Assembly: GCF_000720765.1 (NCBI RefSeq) | Contig: NZ_JODC01000011.1 | Span: forward strand, 1 to 64,000 | Reading direction: 5' to 3' | DNA from: Streptomyces sp. NRRL S-646 | GTDB lineage: Bacteria > Actinomycetota > Actinomycetes > Streptomycetales > Streptomycetaceae | DNA length: 64,000 nt | In this document: in pieces, positions 57,243 to 64,000 of the stretch | How the letters are laid out: each line of letters begins with the position of its first letter | Position numbering within the stretch: the stretch's first letter is position 1 | Program-made: the position numbers and the translations under genes | The notes under the pieces: model-generated | Database searches by the model: none | Seen by the model: the letters and a program-made list of their open reading frames with translations, nothing else | Told to the model about the DNA's origin: nothing

Positions 57243-60167
57243 TCAGCTGTAGACGGTCAATTCTGCGATTGACCACCAGTTACTCGCGACATCGCCTGTG
57301 TTGACGACCTTGAGGTAGCGAGCTGTCTGAGTCGGGAAGGAAATCAACTCGACTCGCTGGCCGTCCGCTATGGAGGAAACCTTGGTCCAGTCGGTGCCGT
57401 TCGAGGAGACGTACACGTCCGCGCTCCGCGCATAGTCGGCAATATTGCTGCCGGAATCCAGCAGAATCTTGCCGAACGTCTGCGTCTGCCCCATGTCCAC
57501 CTGGATCCACAGGCCGTCGTACTGGCCCCTTCCGGAGCTGTACCGGGTGCCGGAATCGCCGTCCAGCATGTTCGCGGGACCGTCGTTGTACGGGCTTGTG
57601 TCGGAGGTCGTGGCGGTCCAGCCCGTGCGCGACAGCGCGGGCCCCAGGTCTATGACGTCGAACGAAGCTGAACCCGCGTCCGCTCCGCCGGCCCCGTTCA
57701 CCGACACCTTGTACGTGCCCACTGCAAGACCGCTCGGCACGTACGCGCTGATGCTCGTGTCCGACCAGCTGTCGATTTCGGCAAAGAGCTTCCCGAAACG
57801 CACCGTACCCAGCCCCTGCGCGTCACCGAAGTGGGAACCGCTGATCGTGAACTTGGCGCGCGGTATGCCTTGCTTCGGCTTCAGGCTGCTGAAGACCGGT
57901 GCGGGGAAGCCGGACAGCTTCTGCGTGGTGAACATCGCCGACGTTCCGCTCGGCAGGGTGTAGGTGTACGAGCTGTCGGCGGACACCGGGAAGCTCCGGC
58001 TGCCGGCGGTGCCGTTGAACACCGTGGTGACCTGCGCCCCTTCCGGACTGGTCCAGGTCTTCAGCTGGAGGCCCTTGGGGACCGCTGTCGGGGCTGCGAT
58101 GGAGCCCATGCCACCCGAGGATCCGTATACGTTGATTTCGGCGATGCTCCACCAGAAACCGGATGCCGCGACGCAGACGATGCGAATGTACCGTGCCGTC
58201 TGCTCCGGCAACGTGACGGCTGTCTTCCCTATGTTCCCGCTGCCGTTCGCGACCGCGCCGCCCCAGTCGGCCCCGTCGTCCGAGACGTATATCTGGTACT
58301 TGGTGACGTAGTCGAAGGAGTTGCTTTCTCCGGTGGCGAAGGCGATCTTGTTGAAGCTCGTCGGGCTCCCCAGATCGATCTGGAACCAGGCGCCGCTGGT
58401 TGTCCCCTGGCCGAGATTCCACCGGCTGTTGATGTCGCCGTCGAGCGCGTTCGAGGCTGCACCCCAGTCCGGGCTCGACGAGGCGGTGGCGGTCCACTTG
58501 CCACGGCTCAGTGACGTTCCGGGCGTCTTGATGGACGCTCCCATCGGCAGGGAGTACGTGAGCAGCTTGCTTCCGGTGCGGACGGCGTTCTGGTACTGCA
58601 GGAGTGCCGGGTCGTACGTGACCGTCATCGGCCCCAGCGACGACTTGAACGTGAAGTCATGGGTTGGGTCGAGGACATTGGTCGCCGCGGGGGTCCCGCC
58701 GCTGCGCACGCCCGTGTAGGTGAACGTGACGGCGTCGCCGGCGTTCAGGGTGTAGTCGAAGGACTGCGTCCCGTCCGCCACCCTGAAGTTCTTCGCGGCG
58801 CTACCGGAGTTGTACGCGATGAGGACCTTCGAGCCGTCCGGGTTTTGGAACGCGACGCTCTCGATGCTTCCTTCTCCGAAGGTGTTCGAGTAGATGCGAT
58901 GCGCTCCGGGCTTCACGAACCGGCTGGCGTGAGCGAGTGCGTGGTAGTCCACGTTGTAGGACACCTGCCCGCTGTCCGGATCGACCGTGACCAGTCCCCG
59001 GCACATGGGGATGCCGTTGGTGTCGCTGTTGAGCGGACCCAATTTGGGGTCGAGGGCGGTGTTCCAGAGCATCACGCCGTTCGCCCAGTTGCGTATCCCC
59101 TTGATGATCCACGTGCCGAGTGCGTCATTGAACGCCGTCTCGTCGTCACCCTGCCAGACGCCCCCGCTGGCCTCCGTGATGTAGGTTTCCTTGTCCGGAA
59201 AGTCGTTGTGGACCAGGGTCTGGTACGTCGGGTTGCCGCTGTAGATGTGCCATCCGGTGCCGGCCGTGTACTGGGAGGCGGCGGGGTCGCTGAAGATCGT
59301 CTCGGGGTACGAGGGCACATCCCAGTTGTGGTCCCAGGCCAGGATCTTCGTGGAGATGCGGTTGGCCGCGAACGCCTGGCCGATCTCCTGGATCACCGCG
59401 GATTCCTGGTAGGCGGACAGGGACATGCCGGGCCAACTGGGGGTGCCCATGGGCTCGTTCTGCGGCGTGATGTAGGAGATGGGCACACCGGCCTTGTCGT
59501 AAGCCTTGATGAACTTCACGAAGTAGTCGGCCAGCGTGGAAGCGTTCTCGCTCTTGAGGGTGCCGCCGATCATGGAGTCCGAGGTCTTCATCCAGCCTGG
59601 CGGGCTCCATGGGTTGGCCAGGACCTTGGCGGACGGGTTTTGTGCGAGAGCCTGCCGCAGGACCGGAATGATGTACTTCTCGTCGTGCTGGACTGAGAAG
59701 TCGGACAGCGTCGGGTCTGTCTGTCCCGTCGGCATGTCGTCGTAGGAGTAGTTGCCGGACGCGTTGAAGTCCGTGGCGCCCATCGGCGTGCGGATCAGGC
59801 TGAGGCCGATGCCCTTCGAGGGGTCGTACAGCTGCTGCATCAGCTTCGCTCGGTCAGCGGTGGACAGCTTGTTGATGAGCCAGGCGGAAGAGTCGGTCAT
59901 GGCCGCCCCGAAGCCCTGGATCTTCTGGTACTTGACGCTGTCGTCGACCTTGATCGTGAGCGGGTTGCTGGTGCTCTTCGTCCGGAACAGCACATCGCTC
60001 TGGCGGACGACCCACTTCTTGGCCGATATGTCGGTCAGCCAGACCTGCACGGACGAATTACGCGACGAGGTGGCGGCGGCAGCGTTGCCGGAAACCTGGG
60101 TCCAGGCGGCGGCGACGCCGATGGCGGTGGTGAGGAACTGACGTCGTCCAAAACCGTGCGAGCTCAT
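57243..60167 (-). CDS. secreted GH30 glycoside hydrolase with two F5/8-type and an IPT/TIG domain
   Basis: 974 residues. The N-terminus GRRQFLTTAIGVAAAW is a twin-arginine-type signal. The GH30 barrel spans about 55-500 with acid/base E238 (ITPQNEPM) and nucleophile E332 (YITEASGG). GH30 enzymes cleave beta-1,6-glucan, glucosylceramide or xylan; the sequence suits a beta-1,6-glucanase-like subfamily. Next come a discoidin/F5-8 (CBM32-like) domain (about 555-680), a TIG/IPT fold (about 740-830) and a second discoidin domain (about 835-974), for binding insoluble glycans. It works outside the cell. It is downstream of GH32 and GH3 genes on the same strand, 27 bp after GH32, likely one operon. 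Confidence 0.9.
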   Translation of the reverse strand: MSSHGFGRRQFLTTAIGVAAAWTQVSGNAAAATSSRNSSVQVWLTDISAKKWVVRQSDVLFRTKSTSNPLTIKVDDSVKYQKIQGFGAAMTDSSAWLINKLSTADRAKLMQQLYDPSKGIGLSLIRTPMGATDFNASGNYSYDDMPTGQTDPTLSDFSVQHDEKYIIPVLRQALAQNPSAKVLANPWSPPGWMKTSDSMIGGTLKSENASTLADYFVKFIKAYDKAGVPISYITPQNEPMGTPSWPGMSLSAYQESAVIQEIGQAFAANRISTKILAWDHNWDVPSYPETIFSDPAASQYTAGTGWHIYSGNPTYQTLVHNDFPDKETYITEASGGVWQGDDETAFNDALGTWIIKGIRNWANGVMLWNTALDPKLGPLNSDTNGIPMCRGLVTVDPDSGQVSYNVDYHALAHASRFVKPGAHRIYSNTFGEGSIESVAFQNPDGSKVLIAYNSGSAAKNFRVADGTQSFDYTLNAGDAVTFTYTGVRSGGTPAATNVLDPTHDFTFKSSLGPMTVTYDPALLQYQNAVRTGSKLLTYSLPMGASIKTPGTSLSRGKWTATASSSPDWGAASNALDGDINSRWNLGQGTTSGAWFQIDLGSPTSFNKIAFATGESNSFDYVTKYQIYVSDDGADWGGAVANGSGNIGKTAVTLPEQTARYIRIVCVAASGFWWSIAEINVYGSSGGMGSIAAPTAVPKGLQLKTWTSPEGAQVTTVFNGTAGSRSFPVSADSSYTYTLPSGTSAMFTTQKLSGFPAPVFSSLKPKQGIPRAKFTISGSHFGDAQGLGTVRFGKLFAEIDSWSDTSISAYVPSGLAVGTYKVSVNGAGGADAGSASFDVIDLGPALSRTGWTATTSDTSPYNDGPANMLDGDSGTRYSSGRGQYDGLWIQVDMGQTQTFGKILLDSGSNIADYARSADVYVSSNGTDWTKVSSIADGQRVELISFPTQTARYLKVVNTGDVASNWWSIAELTVYS

Positions 60168-60194
60168 TGAGGATCCTCCTTCAGACCTGTTGGT

Positions 60195-61655
60195 TCAGTA
60201 CTGCTCTGCGGCGCCGGCGGTCGGCTTCTTGATCACGAGCGGGTGCAGCTCCCACGCGTCGACCGCGTAGCGAAGGCGCGTGCCCGGTGCGGTGCGGGCC
60301 TGAAGTCGCCAGGCGCCCTGCCCTGTCGGGTAGAACCGCAGTGTGAGGACCTGGCCGGTGGAGGTCAGGAAGACCTCGGCAATGGAGTGGTCGACGACCA
60401 CGCGGAGGTCGACCGGCTGTCCGGTGGGGCAGGGCATCCGGTAGGCGCCGCCGTGGGCACGGGAGTCGAGGGAGGCGTGGTAGCGGTCGACGACCAGTTC
60501 GCCCGCGTCCGGATCGAGGCGGATGTCGAGGTACTCGGATCCGTCCGGGGTGGTGAGCAGTCGCAGGCCGGCGGTCCCGGTCGGCTCCAGACGGGCTGTC
60601 AGGTCGAAGGCCCGTCCCACGCTGCCCAGTTCCACCGGCTCGGGGCCATGGGTGGCACCCTCGGCCTGCACGGTGCGCTCACCGCGTAGCGCGAGCAGCT
60701 CCGGGGCGGGCCGCTGACGCAGCGTGCCGTCGCCGCCGACATGGATCTCGCGGGGCACGGTGAGGACGCCGGCCCATCCGCCGGCGACGGCCCAGGCTTG
60801 GTCGCGGGCTTCCCAGGACCAGCCCCACAGCAGCCATCTGCCGCCAGGTGCACGCAGCAGGGCGGGTGCGTAGCAGTCCGGGCCGTGGTCCGCCCACACC
60901 GGTGCGCCTGCCTTGAAGTGGCCGTCGTGCTCTTCGCCGATCAGGGCTGCGACGCGCATCGGGCCAGTGGGTTCGGTCCAGGTGCTGAAGATGAGGGCGG
61001 CCTGTCCGCCGGCTGCCGGGAGGTACTGGGGGCATTCCCAGCCCTCGCCGGTGAGCTCAAGGGTGTCGCCGATGGGCTCCGGGTGGCGGGCGACGAAGGG
61101 CCCTCGGTAGGTCCAGGTCTCCAGATCGGGTGAGTCGTACAGGAGGGTGGCGGCGCGGCCGTCGGCGAGAGCGGCACCGACCAGCATCCGCCAGCCGTCG
61201 CCGTCCCGCCAGACATACGGGTCGCGGTACATGGTGCAGCCCTCGGGCAGCTCGGGGATGAGCAGTTCGCCTCGCGGGCGGAAGGTCGCGCCGCCGTCGT
61301 GGGAGACGGCGCAGGTGACCGGCTGGTGCTGGGGGGAGCGCGCCACGAGGTGCGCGGAGTAGAAGGCGACGAGCCGGTCGCCGTCGGAGACGGCGTTGCC
61401 GGAGAAGCAGCCGTCGCCGTCCACGCCGCCGGGCGTAGGGGACAGGGCGATCGGCAGCGGCTCCCAGCTCAGCAGGTCGGGACTGCGGAAGTGGCCCCAG
61501 TGCAGGTTCGCGTGTGTGGCGCCGTACGGGTTGTACTGGTAGGAGACGTGGTAGTAACCGTCATGGAAAGCCAGCCCGTTGGGGTCGTTGAGCCAGTTAC
61601 GGGGCGGGCGCAGGTGCGCCACGGGGAAGTGCACATCGCGGGGTGTGGTGGACAC
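60195..61655 (-). CDS. GH32 beta-fructosidase (sucrose/levan/inulin hydrolase)
   Basis: A 486-residue five-bladed propeller plus beta-sandwich. All GH32 motifs are present: nucleophile D24 in NWLNDPNG, stabiliser D145 in MYRDPYVW and acid/base E207 in GWECPQ. No signal peptide is present (MSTTPRDVHFP...), so it probably hydrolyses imported fructosyl sugars in the cytoplasm. This could feed the fructose genes at the other end of the window, though they are not linked. It lies between GH30 and GH3 in the same orientation. Confidence 0.92.
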   Translation of the reverse strand: MSTTPRDVHFPVAHLRPPRNWLNDPNGLAFHDGYYHVSYQYNPYGATHANLHWGHFRSPDLLSWEPLPIALSPTPGGVDGDGCFSGNAVSDGDRLVAFYSAHLVARSPQHQPVTCAVSHDGGATFRPRGELLIPELPEGCTMYRDPYVWRDGDGWRMLVGAALADGRAATLLYDSPDLETWTYRGPFVARHPEPIGDTLELTGEGWECPQYLPAAGGQAALIFSTWTEPTGPMRVAALIGEEHDGHFKAGAPVWADHGPDCYAPALLRAPGGRWLLWGWSWEARDQAWAVAGGWAGVLTVPREIHVGGDGTLRQRPAPELLALRGERTVQAEGATHGPEPVELGSVGRAFDLTARLEPTGTAGLRLLTTPDGSEYLDIRLDPDAGELVVDRYHASLDSRAHGGAYRMPCPTGQPVDLRVVVDHSIAEVFLTSTGQVLTLRFYPTGQGAWRLQARTAPGTRLRYAVDAWELHPLVIKKPTAGAAEQY

Positions 61656-61765
61656 ACGCGTGCCTTTCGATGGTTCAGAGGGGCCCGCCCAGCCGGGTCA
61701 GGGATCGGCTGGGCGGGGGCTTCGAGCGGCCTCCGTGTGGCCTTCGCACGACCTTCAAGCAACGT

Positions 61766-64000
61766 TCAGGCCCGGATGCGGAATCCCACGCTGAGCTGTT
61801 GCTCCCGCCGTGAGCTGCGGCCGACGCGGAGCATGAACTCGCCTGGTTCGACCACGCGACGGTTGTCGGCGGTGACGAGTGAGCAGTGCGCGGCGGGGAT
61901 GCTGATGCCGACATCAAGGCTTTCACCGGGAGGGATCTCCACCTGGGTGAACGCCTTCAGCTCCTGCTCGGCCCACGTGACGCTGGTGGTCAGGTCACTG
62001 ACGTACGCCTGGACCGTCTCCAGGGCCGGGCGGCTTCCGCTGTTGGTGAGCCGCACCGTGGCGTGGACGGTGCCGTCGGCCAAGACCTCGTCCTCGTGCA
62101 CGGTGAGGTCGGAGTAGGTGACGGTGGTGTAGCTCAGGCCCTCGCCGAACGCGAACAGGGGGTCCTGGGTGAGGTCCGCGTAGCGGTCACCGTGCTGGCC
62201 CCGCACCTGGTTGTAGTAGACCGGCTGCTGCCCGACGTGACGTGCGAAGGAGACCGGGAGCCGGCCGCTGGGTTCGGTGAGTCCGAGAAGGAGTTCGGCG
62301 ACGGCGCGGCCGCCGCGCATGCCCGGGTTGAACGCCTCGATGAGCGCTGCCGCGTTCAGTGCCGAGTCGGGGAGGGTGCTCGGCTTGGACTGCAGCAGTA
62401 CGACGATCATGGGCGTGCCGGTGGCGGCGACCGCGTCCAGCAGCGCGATCTGGCCTCCCTGGAGGTCGAGGGTGGCCGTGGAGCGCACCTCACCCGTGAG
62501 GGCGATGGTGTCCCCCACCACCACGACGGCGTAGTCCGCGGCCTCGGCGGCGGCGGTGGCCTCCCGAAGCTGTGCCTCATCGACCGGGGCGGGGAGGAAC
62601 ACGGGCGGCTGCGGCTGGCCGTCGGGCCCGGCGACCCACTGGTCGGGGTCGAAGGCGGGGCTTTCGATGTCGGCTCCGCGGGCGTGTGTGACAGTCCAGT
62701 CGGCGGGGACGACGGCGCGCAGGCCGTCCAGCACCGTCTCGACCAACTCGCGTGGATGTCCTTCGGGCATCCACGGCACCTGGCCGGTGGCACCCGCCCA
62801 GTCGCCGAGCATGGCCTCCGGGCTGTCGGCGTTGGGGCCGATGACCGCGATGGTGCGTGGCGTGACCTGGCCTGTGGCGCGGCCGGTTCCGTCCGCAGTC
62901 AGCCCGCCTTCGAGGGGCAGGACCCCCTCGTTGCGCAGCAGTACGAGGGAACGTCGGGCGGTCTCCAGGTTGAGGTCGGCGTGTTCGCGGCAGCCGATCA
63001 CCTGCGCCTGCCGCTCGGGGTCGGGGGCACGGGGGTCCTCGAACAGCCCGAGTTCGAACTTCAGCCGCAACACCCGCCGTACCGCGTCGTCGATCTGCTT
63101 CTCCTCGATCAGGCCGCGGGCGACCGCCTCCTGGGCGCCCTCGAAGAACGCCGGCGTGGCCATGATCAGATCGTTCCCGGAGTTGACCGCGACCGCCGCC
63201 GCCTCGGCGTAGTCGGCGCAGGTCCGCTGGTCGTAAACCATCCTGCCGACGTTGTCCCAGTCGGTCACCAGCGTGCCGGTGAAGCCCCATTCACCCTTGA
63301 GCACGTCGTTGATCAGCCACTCGTTGGCGGTGATGGGCACCCCGTCGATCGACTGGTAGCCCAGCATGAAGGCGCGGCAGCCGGCCCGGGCCACCCGCTC
63401 GAACGGGGGCAGGAACCACGAGCGCAGCTTGCGCGGACTGAGATCCGCCTCGCTGGCGTCGCGTCCGCCCAGGGTCTCGGAGTAGCCCGCGAAGTGCTTG
63501 GCGTAGGCCAGCACGGCTGTCGGGTCGCCGAGGCCGTCGCCCTGGTAGCCGCGCACCATCGCGGCCCCCAACTCGCCTATCAGGTACGGGTCTTCGCCGA
63601 ACGTCTCGTTGATCCGGCCCCAGCGCAGGTCCCGCGTGATGCACAGCACCGGGGAGAACGTCCCGTGGATCCCGGTCGTCGAGATCTCGATCGCGGATGC
63701 ACGGGCGACCCGGTGGATCAGAGAGGGGTCCCAGGTGCAGGCCATGCCGAGCTGTGTGGGGAAGATGGTCGCGCCCGGCCAGAATGAGTGGCCGTGGATG
63801 CAGTCGTCGGCGGTCAGCAGCGGAATGCCGAGCCGTGTCCGCCGGGCCCGTTCCATGGCCTCCGGCATCCGCTCGGGCATCACATGCAGGACCGACCCGG
63901 CCAGCTTGGCCGACACGATGTCCTCCAGGTCCCCGTGCTGGGCGTCGAGCATCAGCAGCTGCCCGACCTTCTCCGCAAGGGTCATCCGGGACAGCAGGTC
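61766..64000 (-). CDS. GH3 beta-glucosidase-like hydrolase (5' end outside the window)
   Basis: At least 744 residues are visible; the reading frame continues past the right edge (DLLSRMTLAEKVGQLLML reads through), so the start is missing. The N-terminal TIM barrel has KHFAGYSETLGGRD and the nucleophile aspartate in GTLVTDWDNVG. The C-terminal sandwich (ARRSLVLLRNEGVLPLEGG, IGPNADSPEAMLGDWAG) is followed by a fibronectin-III-like domain (FGEGLSYTTVTYSDL... to the stop). It releases glucose or other sugars from the non-reducing end of oligosaccharides. It is likely co-transcribed with GH32 and GH30. Confidence 0.9.
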   Translation of the reverse strand, partial: DLLSRMTLAEKVGQLLMLDAQHGDLEDIVSAKLAGSVLHVMPERMPEAMERARRTRLGIPLLTADDCIHGHSFWPGATIFPTQLGMACTWDPSLIHRVARASAIEISTTGIHGTFSPVLCITRDLRWGRINETFGEDPYLIGELGAAMVRGYQGDGLGDPTAVLAYAKHFAGYSETLGGRDASEADLSPRKLRSWFLPPFERVARAGCRAFMLGYQSIDGVPITANEWLINDVLKGEWGFTGTLVTDWDNVGRMVYDQRTCADYAEAAAVAVNSGNDLIMATPAFFEGAQEAVARGLIEEKQIDDAVRRVLRLKFELGLFEDPRAPDPERQAQVIGCREHADLNLETARRSLVLLRNEGVLPLEGGLTADGTGRATGQVTPRTIAVIGPNADSPEAMLGDWAGATGQVPWMPEGHPRELVETVLDGLRAVVPADWTVTHARGADIESPAFDPDQWVAGPDGQPQPPVFLPAPVDEAQLREATAAAEAADYAVVVVGDTIALTGEVRSTATLDLQGGQIALLDAVAATGTPMIVVLLQSKPSTLPDSALNAAALIEAFNPGMRGGRAVAELLLGLTEPSGRLPVSFARHVGQQPVYYNQVRGQHGDRYADLTQDPLFAFGEGLSYTTVTYSDLTVHEDEVLADGTVHATVRLTNSGSRPALETVQAYVSDLTTSVTWAEQELKAFTQVEIPPGESLDVGISIPAAHCSLVTADNRRVVEPGEFMLRVGRSSRREQQLSVGFRIRA

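Overview
The window is high-GC actinobacterial DNA and almost certainly Streptomyces. It carries a 332-residue group 2 sigma factor of the HrdD type behind a SigR-type promoter, GC-rich codon use, TTG/GTG starts, and a GC-rich intergenic repeat present twice. The layout has three parts: a chromosomal left arm (1-24.4 kb), an integrated mobilizable element (about 24.43-53.93 kb) and a chromosomal right arm (53.9-64 kb).

Left arm. Fructose genes fruK and fruR come first. Next is an unusual 9.5-kb block (2.1-11.9 kb) that joins two known themes. The forward genes encode an EAD-TIR protein, a VMAP-like protein, a MoxR-like ATPase with degraded catalytic motifs, and a 1282-residue vWA-like/NB-ARC/TPR protein (FxsT type). 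These resemble vWA-MoxR-VMAP conflict systems. Facing them are a HExxH peptide beta-hydroxylase and a 66-residue peptide with an FxsA-like leader. The radical SAM enzyme normal for FxSxx-COOH RiPP loci is absent and the peptide lacks the aromatic core residue. A frameshifted relic of a second TPR gene lies just upstream. This is the best candidate for an undescribed system. The rest of the arm holds an MFS/WYL pair, hrdD, a GNAT acetyltransferase, a DODA-type dioxygenase/MarR pair, a TetR-controlled MFS pump, a secreted M6-like protease, a tandem IclR fusion and tRNA-Arg(CCT).

Mobile element. It is inserted in tRNA-Arg(CCT) with 45-bp direct repeats (24427-24471 and 53882-53926). Its core is a tyrosine integrase, XRE regulator, excisionase, DUF3631 ATPase, MobC and MOB relaxase. 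I saw no FtsK/TraB translocase, so it looks mobilizable (IME) rather than self-transmissible. Two unusual DNA arrays sit in the core: about 11 GGGGACC/GGTCCCC boxes inside the DUF3631 gene, and a 17-bp inverted repeat before mobC that could be oriT. The cargo has two parts. A divergent enzyme cluster (31.6-39.0 kb) encodes an HFCD flavoprotein, WbqC, YdcF and an HTH-TPR regulator in one direction, and small ORFs, a 48-residue peptide, a JmjC oxygenase, an AKR and an APH-like kinase in the other. A defence-like island (40.1-53.6 kb) encodes a Gabija-like OLD nuclease/UvrD helicase pair, DUF4238, DUF5131 with TcmP, and Trypco1 with a trypsin-STAND NTPase.

Right arm. A small helical protein, a polyprenyl synthetase and an MpaB/Lcp-type oxygenase form a tight operon. 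A stretch of gene debris follows. Three glycoside hydrolases on the minus strand (secreted GH30, cytoplasmic-looking GH32, and a GH3 cut by the window edge) complete the window.

All family assignments come from reading motifs in translated sequence. No database search was run.
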